From Pelobacter seleniigenes DSM 18267 (GTDB lineage Bacteria > Desulfobacterota > Desulfuromonadia > Desulfuromonadales > Geopsychrobacteraceae), in the NCBI RefSeq assembly GCF_000711225.1, contig NZ_JOMG01000002.1, positions 818,501-882,500 on the forward strand: a stretch of 64,000 nucleotides of DNA. The letters are read 5' to 3'. The translations under genes and the position numbers were made by a program. Positions within the stretch are counted from its first letter, which is position 1. Each line of letters begins with the position of its first letter. Under the pieces are notes generated by a model. The model was not told the origin of the DNA and ran no database searches. It saw only the letters and a list, made by a program, of their open reading frames with translations. Below are positions 45,079-55,448 of this stretch, piece after piece.

Positions 45079-45498
45079 CTAGCCGCCACTGCCGTTATTG
45101 GCGGCGTATTTCAGCAGGGACAGCTTCTTGCGAATAATCTGACTGCCGGCTTCATAGAGCAGCTGGTTTTCGGCCAGGTCAAACATTTCGTCTTCCATCG
45201 AAACCGTATTGCCGTCGCCCAAAGGGCTGTGGTCGATATCCTTGTCCAGGGTTCCCTGCACCGCTTCGATCGATCCCGAGCCGATGGGGAAATGCCGGCT
45301 GTTGGTCTGGCGGGCGGCAATTCCGGGATTATTGATGGCATCGCGCAGATTCTCCTCAAAACTGAACTTGCGCGCGGCATAGCCGGGGGTCTCGGCATTG
45401 GCGATATTGCCTGCGATCACCTGCTGTTTCTCAGACCGCAGATCAAGACTTTTCTGCAGCACCGCAATCGTCTGCCCGGTAATTTTAAAATCTGCCAT
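45079..45498 (-). CDS. flgB: Flagellar proximal rod protein FlgB
   Basis: 139 aa from MADFKITGQTIAVLQKSLDLRSEKQQVIAGNIANAETPGYAARK, with AGGAG upstream; a longer frame adds nine unsupported residues. The C-terminal AENQLLYEAGSQIIRKKLSLLKYAAN is conserved. First of the rod genes, 42 bp after the TPR protein. Confidence 0.95.
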   Translation of the reverse strand: MADFKITGQTIAVLQKSLDLRSEKQQVIAGNIANAETPGYAARKFSFEENLRDAINNPGIAARQTNSRHFPIGSGSIEAVQGTLDKDIDHSPLGDGNTVSMEDEMFDLAENQLLYEAGSQIIRKKLSLLKYAANNGSGG

Positions 45499-45540
45499 GA
45501 TGCACTCCTGACTAATCTTTGACACTTTTAACTGACAGAA

Positions 45541-47958
45541 TCAGCGTTTCTTCTGAATGAGCAAATCCCGCGCCAACTTCCCCCAGGGGCTGGCACCATC
45601 CTGCTCGACCAGCTGCTGCAGCATGGCCAGAGCCGGTTTACTTTCCTCCCGCCGCAGCAGCAGTTGTGCGGTTCGATAGCGGGCCTGCGGGCCGAATTCT
45701 TTGTCATCCAACAAGCTCCGATAATTTTTTTCCGCCTGTTGATTACGCCCCACCTGATAGCAGGCTTCCGCCAGCAGTGCCATTTCTTTGACTTGCAGTT
45801 GAGCGCCGGCCTGGCGCGCCCGCTCCAGACTGTCGATAGCGTCCGCGGGACGCCCCAACCGCCAATAATCCCAGGCGGCCCGGATATCCAGCTCGGGGCT
45901 GGACGGACGATCAGGCTTATGCAACCAGGCCAACAACTGATCATTGTCGCCCTGGTGTTGATAGGCATCCAGCAGCAGCCCGTAAATGGCACCCGCATCC
46001 TCGCCTTGGGGGTATTTATCCAGGTAACGGCCGGCAAAGTCCGTCACCTCCGCATATTCGCCCCGCTTGAAATAGGATTGAATCAGCGGCAGATAAAGAT
46101 ACTTCTGATCCGCTTGCCCGTCCAAGCGGTCGAGCATATACAGCAGCACCCGCGCGGCCCGCTGATAGAGGCCCAGGTTGTCGAATGCGGTGGCCAGATC
46201 CTGCAGGAATTCACGGTCAAGATGGCCGCTGAGCAGCAATTTACGGTTCTGCTCCACCAGCACCACCGCATCCAGGTCATTGTGGTCTGCCAGCAGCTGA
46301 TGGACCACGCCGGGCAGTTGCCGGGCCAACAGCAGATCAGCCTCACGACGTAAGGTGGAACTGTGGAAATCGCGCCGAAACTTCATCAATTCATTTACGC
46401 TGAGTGTGTTCTCCGCCAGCAGATAATGGGCCAGGGCCTGTTTGAAAAAGCTTTCCTCGCGCACAACCCGATACTTTGAGGCTTGCGCCAGCTGGCCGAA
46501 CTTGATGGCAGCCTCGGCCAGTTCCAGTTCGCCACCTTTCAAAATCTGATGATCAAGCAGCCGCAGCCGGGCACGGTCGGAGCCTTCGCTCCCCGGTTCG
46601 TCCAGGGACGCCCGCTCCAGGCCGATCATGCCCCAGGTCTCGTCACCCGCTTCATAAGCGGATAACCCGCTCGCAAACAGCACCAGGTCATGCCCGGGCA
46701 GATCTTCGGTCGGCGGGATCAGCCGCCGGTACAGGTCACCGGCAAAGGTGTAGGACTTGGACCGGAATGCACTGAAAGCTGCGCGGTTGCAGGAAAACAG
46801 CTGCTGTTCGAAAAGCCCCGGCACTTCGGCCAGGTCACGATAAGCATCCAGCGCCGGGCCCGTGTGGCCCAAGCCGGCCTGGGCGTCAGCCCGCCGCAGC
46901 GCCACCATCCGTTCCAATGCTGCGGGCCAGGTCACCTTGGTTGCGGTCAGTTGGTCGAGGGCGACCTGGTTCTGCTGCGAAGCCAGAGCTGCTTCGCCAT
47001 AAAGCAGGTGCAGTAACGGCAGCAACGGGCTCCCCTGGCTCAGCCGGGGCAGGAGGGACTGCAGTGTCAATTGTGCGACAACCGGCTGCCCGCCAACAGC
47101 TTGACCATAGGCTGTCAAATATTCGACACGGGCTTTGAGGGCCTGGGGCAGGTTGGGGTCGTTCCGTAACTGGTCAAGCAGAATCACAGCGCTTTCCAGC
47201 GCATCGCTGCGCAGGCGGGCTTCCGCAACCAGCAGCGTCCTGCGCAGGGTTTGCTCGTCATTCAGCCCGGACAGATTTTCAGCAGCATGCTGCAAACTCA
47301 GGTACTTGCCCTGCACGGTATACTGTTGCAACGGCCACAGCGGGCTGTGCTCATCCGTCACCAGCGGGGGGAGCTCGGGCAGGGTAAAACGCAACGGCAG
47401 CTGCAACTTCCAGTATTGCCGGTATTCGGCAAAAAATTCCCGCCAGCGCCCATCCCAGGGAGACTGTTGCGCATAGGCCGAGGCTCCGCTGCCGGCCTTG
47501 CGCGGGGGCATGTCGGCGATTCGAAAGGCCACGGCAGGGCGGGCCGCAGAGGAATCCTCCCAGTACAGGTCCAGAACCACCCGCCCCGGATTGTCCTTAC
47601 TTTCAGCGACAACCTGCTTGGGTGGCCGCCGCAGCAAAATAGAAACCATCAGGTCATGATGCTTCTTGGCCAACAGGATTTTGACCACGGCCTCATCTTC
47701 TGGCAGTTTGCGCAATTGACCGGAAATATCCGCATCGTTTAACAGCAAGTCGACCCGCTGCCCCGATTCTTCCATCTGGAATTGCGGCACCGCCGACATC
47801 TCCAGGGTGATGCGGGTATGATACGGCGTCTCTTCTTTGCTCATCCCGATCAGGCTCACCGCCTGGGCGGCCCTGACCGGCAAAATCGTGCTCAGCAGAA
47901 ACAGCACAAAAAAGAGAATCATTCCAAGAATTTTAAGAATCGACAAAGGTTGATTCAT
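45541..47958 (-). CDS. Large periplasmic TPR protein heading the flgBC-fliE operon
   Basis: 805 aa with an N-terminal signal/anchor helix (ILKILGMILFFVLFLLSTILPVRA), a beta-rich AMIN-like part at about 30-130 (TRITLEMSAVPQFQM ... PGRVVLDLYW), and then many TPR-type helical repeats up to the C-terminus (for example NDLDAVVLVEQNRKLL, YLPLIQSYFKRGEYAEV, KEMALLAEACYQVGRNQQAEKNYRSLL). Located in the periplasm by prediction. It is the first gene after a good sigma-54-like promoter and is followed at 42 bp by flgB, so it is co-transcribed with rod genes. A role in placing or stabilising the basal body in the wall is possible but unproven. Confidence 0.75.
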   Translation of the reverse strand: MNQPLSILKILGMILFFVLFLLSTILPVRAAQAVSLIGMSKEETPYHTRITLEMSAVPQFQMEESGQRVDLLLNDADISGQLRKLPEDEAVVKILLAKKHHDLMVSILLRRPPKQVVAESKDNPGRVVLDLYWEDSSAARPAVAFRIADMPPRKAGSGASAYAQQSPWDGRWREFFAEYRQYWKLQLPLRFTLPELPPLVTDEHSPLWPLQQYTVQGKYLSLQHAAENLSGLNDEQTLRRTLLVAEARLRSDALESAVILLDQLRNDPNLPQALKARVEYLTAYGQAVGGQPVVAQLTLQSLLPRLSQGSPLLPLLHLLYGEAALASQQNQVALDQLTATKVTWPAALERMVALRRADAQAGLGHTGPALDAYRDLAEVPGLFEQQLFSCNRAAFSAFRSKSYTFAGDLYRRLIPPTEDLPGHDLVLFASGLSAYEAGDETWGMIGLERASLDEPGSEGSDRARLRLLDHQILKGGELELAEAAIKFGQLAQASKYRVVREESFFKQALAHYLLAENTLSVNELMKFRRDFHSSTLRREADLLLARQLPGVVHQLLADHNDLDAVVLVEQNRKLLLSGHLDREFLQDLATAFDNLGLYQRAARVLLYMLDRLDGQADQKYLYLPLIQSYFKRGEYAEVTDFAGRYLDKYPQGEDAGAIYGLLLDAYQHQGDNDQLLAWLHKPDRPSSPELDIRAAWDYWRLGRPADAIDSLERARQAGAQLQVKEMALLAEACYQVGRNQQAEKNYRSLLDDKEFGPQARYRTAQLLLRREESKPALAMLQQLVEQDGASPWGKLARDLLIQKKR

Positions 47959-47999
47959 CCACTCCTCCGGGCTTGCGAAAAGAATCCATCAACCCGATA

Positions 48000-48015
48000 G
48001 GCCAGAATCGTGCCA
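48000..48015 (-). promoter_or_regulatory. Sigma-54 promoter of the TPR-flgBC-fliEFG operon
   Basis: The minus strand reads TGGCACGATTCTGGCC, a near-consensus -24/-12 element (TGGCACG-N4-TTGC with one change). It lies about 42 nt before the TPR start codon, which fits a short leader. The divergent 47959-48251 gap contains no gene. Confidence 0.6.
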
Positions 48016-48176
48016 AAAAATTAAACAATATTTATTTTCTATAGATTTCAAGATATTAGGCCATAGCAATCGTGCCATAGGTCTCTTTGGTGGCCCTTAT
48101 CGATAACTGAGTCGTGATTTTGACGGACTGTCAGCGCCCCGCTCTTTCAATTATGACAATTTATGTAATAATTTGA

Positions 48177-49358
<1,182 letters not shown>

Positions 49359-49387
49359 CCGCCCCGGCTGCATAAGGAGAGGACGCT

Positions 49388-50236
49388 ATGCCGTTTAACC
49401 AACTCGCTGCCAACAAATGCTTTGCAGGACAACAACTCCGCTTCCGCCACCTGTCCCAGGTTCTCGGCTGCGACATGACCTTTTCGCTCTACATGCCGCC
49501 ACAAGCACAGCAAAGACAGGTTCCGCTGCTGCTGTGGCTGTCCGGGTTGACCTGCACAGATGAAAATTTTGTCCAGAAAGCCGGAGCACAGCGTTACGCT
49601 GCGCACCACGGGATCGCCATCCTCTGCCCGGACACCAGTCCGCGCGGCGAGAATGTTCCCGATGATCCGGACGGCGCCTGGGATTTTGGTCAGGGGGCCG
49701 GATTCTATCTCAACGCCACTCAAACGCCCTGGGATCAGCACTATCATATGGAGCAATATCTGATCGATGAGCTGCTTCCCCAAGTGATTCATAACTTCCC
49801 CATCAGCCCCGAACGGGTCGGTATTTCCGGACACTCCATGGGCGGGCATGGGGCGCTGACTCTGGGGCTCAATTACCCGGCCAGGTTCCGTTCAATTTCC
49901 GCTTTTGCGCCGATCTGCGCCCCCTCTCAGGTGCCGTGGGGAAAAAAAGCCTTCAGCCGCTATCTGGGAGAGGATTCCAGCACCTGGTTACGTTACGACG
50001 CTTGTGAGTTGATTCGTCAGCACACCTCCCCGCCTCCGCTGTTGGTGGACCAGGGCACCACCGATCAGTTCCTGGTCGAACAGCTCAAACCAGACCTGCT
50101 GCAGCAGGCCTGCAGTGATCACGATGTCCCCCTGCAGCTGCGCATGCACCCCGGCTATGATCACAGTTACTTTTTCATTGCGACCTTTATCGAAGACCAT
50201 ATCCTGTTTCATTGCGAACGACTTCTGGAAAGTTAA
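49388..50236 (+). CDS. fghA: S-formylglutathione hydrolase
   Basis: 282 aa esterase-D type serine hydrolase. The nucleophile is in GHSMGGHGAL, with GTTDQF and HPGYDHSYFF carrying the likely Asp and His of the triad; LLWLSGLTCTDENFVQKAGAQRYA is a family hallmark. It splits S-formylglutathione to formate and glutathione. AAGGAGAGGA lies before the ATG. Confidence 0.96.
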   Translation: MPFNQLAANKCFAGQQLRFRHLSQVLGCDMTFSLYMPPQAQQRQVPLLLWLSGLTCTDENFVQKAGAQRYAAHHGIAILCPDTSPRGENVPDDPDGAWDFGQGAGFYLNATQTPWDQHYHMEQYLIDELLPQVIHNFPISPERVGISGHSMGGHGALTLGLNYPARFRSISAFAPICAPSQVPWGKKAFSRYLGEDSSTWLRYDACELIRQHTSPPPLLVDQGTTDQFLVEQLKPDLLQQACSDHDVPLQLRMHPGYDHSYFFIATFIEDHILFHCERLLES

Positions 50237-50337
50237 GCTTCATCAAAAGGAATGCTTTGCTGATTTTATTGCAACCCTGCCGGGGCATTGCTAGAATCCG
50301 CCTCAATGACAAACCGATTTGACCCGGGAGGATGGTG

Positions 50338-52008
50338 ATGAACTTTTTTTGCAGCAAGGATTGCCCCGACCTTTGTGCCGCCAGAATCACGGCCGTTGCC
50401 CCGGAGTTCAAAGTGGAGGGGATTGCCGAACCCTGGTCCGATCCCGGATTTGTCTGCGCCAAGTTCAAAACTTTTGCCCGGCGCGAAATCAACAATGGCC
50501 TCAAATCATGGCAAAGCATGGCTGGCGGATCATGTGAATACGCCACCGATCAGGACGCGCTGACCGCCCTGGCCACTTTTCTGGAACCGTTCCGCAAGAA
50601 AAAAATTCTTTTCCAGCGCGGCTCGGGCAGCCTGGCCTATAACATGTACTGCTGGGACCAGCTCTTTGCCAGCTTCGGCAACTGCTGGAACGTCTCCGGC
50701 GGACCCTGCGACGATACCGGCACGGCTGCGCACATCGCTGATTTCGGAGTCCTGGCCAACCCGGACATCACCGGACTGGAAAACGCCGCCACCATCATCA
50801 TTTACGGCAGGAACGCCGCGGCAACCAGCCCGCATCTTTATGCCTACCTGAAGAAGCTGCGCCGGGCCGGAAAAAAAATCATCTATATCGACCCGGTCAA
50901 AACCCGCACCGCCGACCTGGCTGATCGGTTCATCCTCATCAATCCGGGCTGTGACGGCCTGCTCGCCTGCGCCCTGCTGGTCGAACTGGGCCACCAGCGC
51001 GGCTACAACGCCGCCGCGCTGTGCGCAACCGCCGGAGTCTCAACGGAGGACTTTGCTGACCTGCTAGCCTGTATCCGCGGTGGCCGGACCGCCCACATCC
51101 AGGGCTCCGGGCTGCAGCGCCAGCGCAACGGCATGAACGCCTTTCGCTGGATCAACCGGCTGGCGGTGAAAACCGGCATGCAGGATCTGCTGTTCTGGGG
51201 CCACGGCTCCAAGCGGCTGTGGGAAAAACCGCACGCCAACTTTGCCGGCCAGATCCATGTCGACCAACTCGCCACAGTTCTAGCCGCCGGCGAATTCGAC
51301 CTGTTTGTCAATGTTGCCGCCAATCCGCTCATGACCATGCCGGACATCCACCTCTGGCGCTCCGGGATGAGCGCAACCCCCAGTTTGGTGATCGGCACCA
51401 ATCACGATGAGACTGCGCAGCAGGCGACCTTTTTCCTGAAAGTCGGCGGCATGTTCGCGCAAAGCGATTTCATGGCCAGCAACTTTTTCTCCCACAATTA
51501 CAGCCGCACCAACCTGACCAGCGAACTGAGCGATGTCGACGCCGCCACCCTGCTGGCCGGCAAACTGCACCTGCCCCTGAAGATCAAGGAACGCGCCCAG
51601 ATCAAAAAAACTGAAATGCCCCAACGCACCTACCGGACCCAAGAACTTGATCTGACCATGCCCGAATCGCGGGACAAGTTCCAACTGCTGACCGCCTCCC
51701 ACGCCAGCTACCTCAACTCACAAACCCTGCCGGGGATGGAGCAGGGGCTGCAGGTGGTTCACCTCAACAGCGCCGACGCCAGCACCCGCGCCATAAAAAC
51801 CGGCGACGATCTGCGCATTTGCGGTCCTTGCGGCGAGTTTGTCGCCAGCGCCCTGGTCACGGACGACATTGCCCGGGGCACCCTGATGTGCTGGAAGAAT
51901 ATTCCGATGAAACAAGGCTATACCAACAACGCCATCCCGAACCGACTGACGGATTCAGGGGACGGGCTGGCCTTGTATGCGGTGTATGTGGAGATTGAGA
52001 AGATTTGA
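50338..52008 (+). CDS. Molybdopterin-dependent oxidoreductase (short, FDH-like Cys ligand)
   Basis: 556 aa. An N-terminal [4Fe-4S] motif (CSKDCPDLC ... GFVCAKF, C-x3-C-x3-C-x~30-C), a bis-MGD-binding region (TIIIYGRNAAATSPHLYAYLKKLRRAGKKIIYIDP), and a C-terminal MopB domain (QGYTNNAIPNRLT). By hand alignment, Cys in GGPCDD falls where formate dehydrogenases have Sec/Cys, but the following His is Asp here. It is shorter than usual FDH or DMSO-reductase proteins. Being next to formate-producing genes suggests formate or a related substrate, which is inference. Start taken at the second ATG, 7 nt after GGGAGG. Confidence 0.8.
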   Translation: MNFFCSKDCPDLCAARITAVAPEFKVEGIAEPWSDPGFVCAKFKTFARREINNGLKSWQSMAGGSCEYATDQDALTALATFLEPFRKKKILFQRGSGSLAYNMYCWDQLFASFGNCWNVSGGPCDDTGTAAHIADFGVLANPDITGLENAATIIIYGRNAAATSPHLYAYLKKLRRAGKKIIYIDPVKTRTADLADRFILINPGCDGLLACALLVELGHQRGYNAAALCATAGVSTEDFADLLACIRGGRTAHIQGSGLQRQRNGMNAFRWINRLAVKTGMQDLLFWGHGSKRLWEKPHANFAGQIHVDQLATVLAAGEFDLFVNVAANPLMTMPDIHLWRSGMSATPSLVIGTNHDETAQQATFFLKVGGMFAQSDFMASNFFSHNYSRTNLTSELSDVDAATLLAGKLHLPLKIKERAQIKKTEMPQRTYRTQELDLTMPESRDKFQLLTASHASYLNSQTLPGMEQGLQVVHLNSADASTRAIKTGDDLRICGPCGEFVASALVTDDIARGTLMCWKNIPMKQGYTNNAIPNRLTDSGDGLALYAVYVEIEKI

Positions 52009-52058
52009 GGCGCGACAGAAGAGCTGCACAAAGAACCGGATCGTAAAAAGAGGATACC

Positions 52059-52376
52059 ATGGCAGAGCTTGCTACCACTCCGCAACCGCCTTATTACGCA
52101 GTCATTTTCAGCAGTCAGCGAACCGCTGATGATAACGGTTATGCCGACATGGCCACCCGAATGCTGGAGCTGGCGGCCAAGCAGCCCGGCTTTCTGGGGG
52201 TTGAATCGGCCCGGGACGGTTTGGGCATCACCGTTTCCTACTGGGAAAGCTTGGACGCGATTAGCGCCTGGAAACAGAACGCCAAGCACCAACTGGCGCA
52301 AAGGCGGGGACGGGACAAATGGTACTCCGCCTTTCGGGTTCGGGTCGCCAAGGTCGAGCGCGACTACGGTGTTTAA
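52059..52376 (+). CDS. Antibiotic biosynthesis monooxygenase-fold protein
   Basis: 105 aa with the ABM dimeric barrel pattern: YYAVIFSSQRT, MATRMLELAAKQPGFLGVESARDGLGITVSYWESLDAISAWKQNAKHQLAQRRGRDKWYSAFRVRVAKVERDY. Such small proteins act on or bind quinone-like or reactive compounds, and the substrate cannot be told. A GAGG site precedes the ATG, and the gap to the molybdoenzyme is 50 bp, so it may be in the same operon. Confidence 0.85.
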   Translation: MAELATTPQPPYYAVIFSSQRTADDNGYADMATRMLELAAKQPGFLGVESARDGLGITVSYWESLDAISAWKQNAKHQLAQRRGRDKWYSAFRVRVAKVERDYGV

Positions 52377-52464
52377 TTCCCCCCGCCGGAAAAGTCAGAT
52401 CTGGAGCTAAGCCACGGATAACAGATCAGCCGAAACCGCCCCAGAACATCCGTCCGCAATACCA

Positions 52465-53664
52465 CTAAACATCACTGGTCATGATGAACAGCGGCTGCCG
52501 GGAAAAGGACTCGTAGCGGGGGCGCAGACGCTCGGCGTTGTAGTACTTGTGGACATCGACAATTTTCTTCCGCCCGGTGACCACGTCAATGGGCACATTG
52601 TCGTAGCAACCGTTGCGCAGGCTGACCAGACGGCCGGAGATCCCCTGCAGCACCAAATCCAGAGCCAGGTTGCCAAACGCCATGGGCACGATGGAATCGA
52701 TGGCATCGGGGTCACCGCCACGAACCAGGTAGCCGAGGCGCTGATTCACGACATTGACCCGTCGGCCGTCATTGAATTGCGGTGACAACTCTTTCAGCTC
52801 ACGGGCCACCTGATCACCGATCCCGCCAAGCTTCTTATGCCCGTACTGATCCTGCTCATCCCCTTCAAAGGACATATTGTTCTGATGCAACATGGTTGCG
52901 CCCTCGGAAATCAGCACGACCGAGTAGTTGCTCGGATGTTTATGTCGATCCTGGCTGAGGAGCTCCACCAGCTTCTCGATGGCAAAAGGATACTCGGGGA
53001 TAATACAACGATCCGACGCCCCGGCCATAGCCGGCAACAACGCTGAGAAGCCGGCATACCGACCGAACACCTCCAGCACCAGGAACCGTTCGTGGGAACC
53101 GGCGCAGGTGCGCAGGCTGTGGGTCATTTCGATGGTACGGGTGACGCAGGTGGAAAAACCGATGCAGTAGTCGGTGCCGGGAACATCGTTGTCCATGGTT
53201 TTCGGAATAGCCACCACCTTGACCCCTTCCTGATGCAGCCGGAGCCCATAGCTGAGAGTATCGTCGCCACCGATTGGGATCAGCGTATCAATGCCGAGAA
53301 ATTCAATATTCTTCAGCACATCCGCGGTCACATCATTGATGTCGTCCTGATATTTATCACGCAGATGGGAAGGCAGGTTGCTCAGCGGCAGATGGCTCGG
53401 CCGAGTCCGCGAGGTATGCAGAAAGGTCCCGCCGGTCCGCCCTGCACGGTTGACCAGATCTTCGCTCAGTACGCGATAATTATTGCTGTTGTCCGCCTGC
53501 GGATCGGGAATCATATCCACCAGCCCGGCCCAGCCGCGCCGAATACCGATGACCTTGAACCCCTCGCGCAACGCCCGCACGGTAATCGCCCTGATCGCCG
53601 GATTCAGCCCGGGGACATCGCCGCCGCCAGTCAGAATTCCAATCGTCCCTTTATATGCCGTCAT
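52465..53664 (-). CDS. pfp: 6-phosphofructokinase, probably pyrophosphate-dependent
   Basis: 399 aa with the PFK fold: ILTGGGDVPGLNPAIRA at the N-terminus, GGDDT at 132-136 and PKTMDNDVPGTDYCIGFSTCV from 154. Asp in GGDD (ATP enzymes have Gly) and Lys in PKT (ATP enzymes often have Gly) both indicate pyrophosphate as the phosphoryl donor. Residue RERFLVLEVFGRYAGFSA-like segment (here SHERFLVLEVFGRYAGFSA) binds fructose 6-phosphate. AGGAG lies 6 nt upstream. Convergent with the monooxygenase gene; next to the distal end of the cassette array. Confidence 0.9.
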   Translation of the reverse strand: MTAYKGTIGILTGGGDVPGLNPAIRAITVRALREGFKVIGIRRGWAGLVDMIPDPQADNSNNYRVLSEDLVNRAGRTGGTFLHTSRTRPSHLPLSNLPSHLRDKYQDDINDVTADVLKNIEFLGIDTLIPIGGDDTLSYGLRLHQEGVKVVAIPKTMDNDVPGTDYCIGFSTCVTRTIEMTHSLRTCAGSHERFLVLEVFGRYAGFSALLPAMAGASDRCIIPEYPFAIEKLVELLSQDRHKHPSNYSVVLISEGATMLHQNNMSFEGDEQDQYGHKKLGGIGDQVARELKELSPQFNDGRRVNVVNQRLGYLVRGGDPDAIDSIVPMAFGNLALDLVLQGISGRLVSLRNGCYDNVPIDVVTGRKKIVDVHKYYNAERLRPRYESFSRQPLFIMTSDV

Positions 53665-53756
53665 AGTCGTCTCCTGTCCTGGGAAAAAGCATCTTACTCA
53701 TTAAAGAGTAGTGCCTTCCTGGGTTCTGGCAAGGGACATTTTTTGCCGAAATATAA

Positions 53757-54320
53757 CTACAACAATGACGATCCGATTCCTTTCATAGTCATATCAAGGC
53801 CTTCTCTTTCATGCGCTGGTCCATTTCTCATACCCGCAATCACATGTACTCCTCTCACATCAAACTCAAGTAACTGGAACATGCTTTTCGTATAATCAAA
53901 ATACACCTTGAACATGTCAGTATCAGGATTACCCTGAGTAAATACAAGAATCAGCTTCATTTTTATAACTTTTTCTTTGTAATACGGTGAGAATCGCGGA
54001 GAAATTAGAGAAAACAACCTATCGACAAATATTTTCGCCTGTGCACTCATTTGCCCCATATAAACCGGCGAGCCGAGGACAAGAGCATCCGCACTCTCAA
54101 TCGCACCATACAATTCCTGCATGTCGTCATGAATGATACAACTTCGATCTTCCCCATTGTGACAGCAAAGACAACCCTGACAGGGCTTTATGTCGAGATC
54201 GCTGAAATGCCAGGATTGGGTTTCGGCGCCTTGCTCTTTTGCACCTTCAAGTATCTTGTCCATTACCCAGGCGGTATTTCCTTTTTTCCGTGGGCTTGCG
54301 GTAAATCCGATGATTTTCAT
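53757..54320 (-). CDS. Flavodoxin-like NAD(P)H-dependent reductase (cassette gene)
   Basis: 187 aa from MKIIGFTASPRKKGNTAWVMD, an FMN-reductase/flavodoxin fold (phosphate loop SPRKKGNT, then ADALVLGSPVYMGQMSAQAKIFVDR). The segment CQGCLCCHNGEDRSC fits CX2CX2CX7C as in iron-sulfur flavoproteins, so a [4Fe-4S] cluster is possible. AAGGAAG site 6 nt upstream. It is the last unit of the array (next to pfp), and no clear attC is visible past its stop. Confidence 0.85.
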   Translation of the reverse strand: MKIIGFTASPRKKGNTAWVMDKILEGAKEQGAETQSWHFSDLDIKPCQGCLCCHNGEDRSCIIHDDMQELYGAIESADALVLGSPVYMGQMSAQAKIFVDRLFSLISPRFSPYYKEKVIKMKLILVFTQGNPDTDMFKVYFDYTKSMFQLLEFDVRGVHVIAGMRNGPAHEREGLDMTMKGIGSSLL

Positions 54321-54343
54321 TTCTTCTTCCTTGTGCCCTAAAA

Positions 54344-54546
54344 ACATAACGAAGGTGTAGGGAAATCCTACGCCCGAATATTTTTAAAAAATCAGCTTCG
54401 AAATTTGTCCTCAGATCAACTTTTTTGACTCGCTGAATCCTTGAAATTCAATAATTTTGCAACCTCTGAGATTTTTCTACAGCCTCACAGTTTGAGCTCA
54501 AGCCGAAGCCCGTCAGGGCCGTTGCGCCTGCAACGAATGGTTAGCC
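54344..54546. repeat. attC-like recombination site (composite)
   Basis: Starts ACATAAC (near RYYYAAC) and ends GTTAGCC (near GTTRRRY). It includes an inner hairpin GTAGGGAAATCCTAC. The part 54347-54488 is nearly identical to 56728-56880, another attC-like site. A second short palindromic portion (54489-54546) follows, so it may be two sites fused. Confidence 0.6.
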
Positions 54547-54567
54547 GCCAAGGTTGTTGCGGCCTTC

Positions 54568-54990
54568 CTATTTTGCACCTAACGCCCTCAACAGCGACCA
54601 TGCGAGAGACTGTAAGGTTGGTGCGACCGCGGCCAGCGCCAGAACGTATATAAGGGGCAAACCCGCGATAAGTACCGAGTCTGCAAACGAGAGTTGTGGC
54701 CTTACCAGCCGGCCGACCGCCCAATGAGCACCGAACCAGATCAGCGGTGCAACAGAGAAGAGCAGTATATAAAAAACCGCAAGACCTTCCATGCCCGATG
54801 TGCTTCCGGCTGGGATCACAACGATTCCTGCAGCTATCAATGCTGCAGGAATCGACGAGAGGCGAACCTTTAGCCAGGAACTCGCCAAACCCCGTGAGAA
54901 AAACTTTTGACGTTCCCACCGAATTACATACACAAAGCCGAGTAGTGCTACCATAGCAAACAGGATCAGCATCATATAAAAAGGGGACAT
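54568..54990 (-). CDS. Small integral membrane protein (cassette gene)
   Basis: 140 aa with four predicted membrane helices (about 5-24, 46-64, 68-90, 103-127) and a basic loop after the first (RWERQKFFSRGL). No family recognised. An AGGAG site precedes the ATG. Each flank has an attC-like site, so it is a single-gene cassette of unknown function. Confidence 0.75.
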   Translation of the reverse strand: MSPFYMMLILFAMVALLGFVYVIRWERQKFFSRGLASSWLKVRLSSIPAALIAAGIVVIPAGSTSGMEGLAVFYILLFSVAPLIWFGAHWAVGRLVRPQLSFADSVLIAGLPLIYVLALAAVAPTLQSLAWSLLRALGAK

Positions 54991-55046
54991 ACGTTACTCC
55001 TGATTTTGGCACCGTTCATGGTGGTTGGCACACCGTCGCACATGGC

Positions 55047-55103
55047 GGCTAACGTCTGAATTCACAGGCTTTCGCGCAGGTCCGGTGGAATGATGAGTTG
55101 GCC
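55047..55103. repeat. attC site (short, 57 bp)
   Basis: GGCTAAC at one end and GTTGGCC at the other (both one off the RYYYAAC/GTTRRRY core), 57 bp apart. Inner arms AATTCAC / GTGGAAT pair with an unpaired base, as in the classic 59-base element. Confidence 0.7.
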
Positions 55104-55118
55104 AGCAAATGGGTAATG

Positions 55119-55433
55119 TCAATTTACCCACTCCTGATGTTCCGGGACCATTACCCGTTCGCCCCAATCTTGCAGGCCGCTATAGATGTCTGTTCTCGGC
55201 CAAGGCAAACGTTCCTGACTCTTGGACCAAGTGAGATGGACATTTGCAACGCGACCACTTCCGTCCAAGATTTCAAAGAGTGCGTCGTCTCCGTTGCCGC
55301 GAGCTAAGAGCTTTACGGGTTTGCCAAATAAGGAGTGACCGGGCAAAACCTCGATTTGCAGTTGCCGTTGCCAACTCTGAGCAATCTGTTCCCCCATTTG
55401 CATGACGGAGCACCACGGTTCTAGCCATTCCAT
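55119..55433 (-). CDS. Hypothetical cassette protein
   Basis: 104 aa from MEWLEPWCSVM, with AAGGAA 5 nt upstream; a longer start lies inside the attC core and is unlikely. Soluble, Trp-rich, with LFGKPVKLLARGNGDDALFEILDGSGRVANVHLTWS, resembling small beta-rich cassette proteins of unknown role. It sits between two attC sites. Confidence 0.7.
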   Translation of the reverse strand: MEWLEPWCSVMQMGEQIAQSWQRQLQIEVLPGHSLFGKPVKLLARGNGDDALFEILDGSGRVANVHLTWSKSQERLPWPRTDIYSGLQDWGERVMVPEHQEWVN

Positions 55434-55448
55434 GACGGTTCCTTTGAC

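Noticed and set aside
48055-48085. A second TGGCACG motif upstream of the TPR gene
   Set aside because: Its TTGC lies too close to the GG element (1-nt spacer) to be a sigma-54 promoter.
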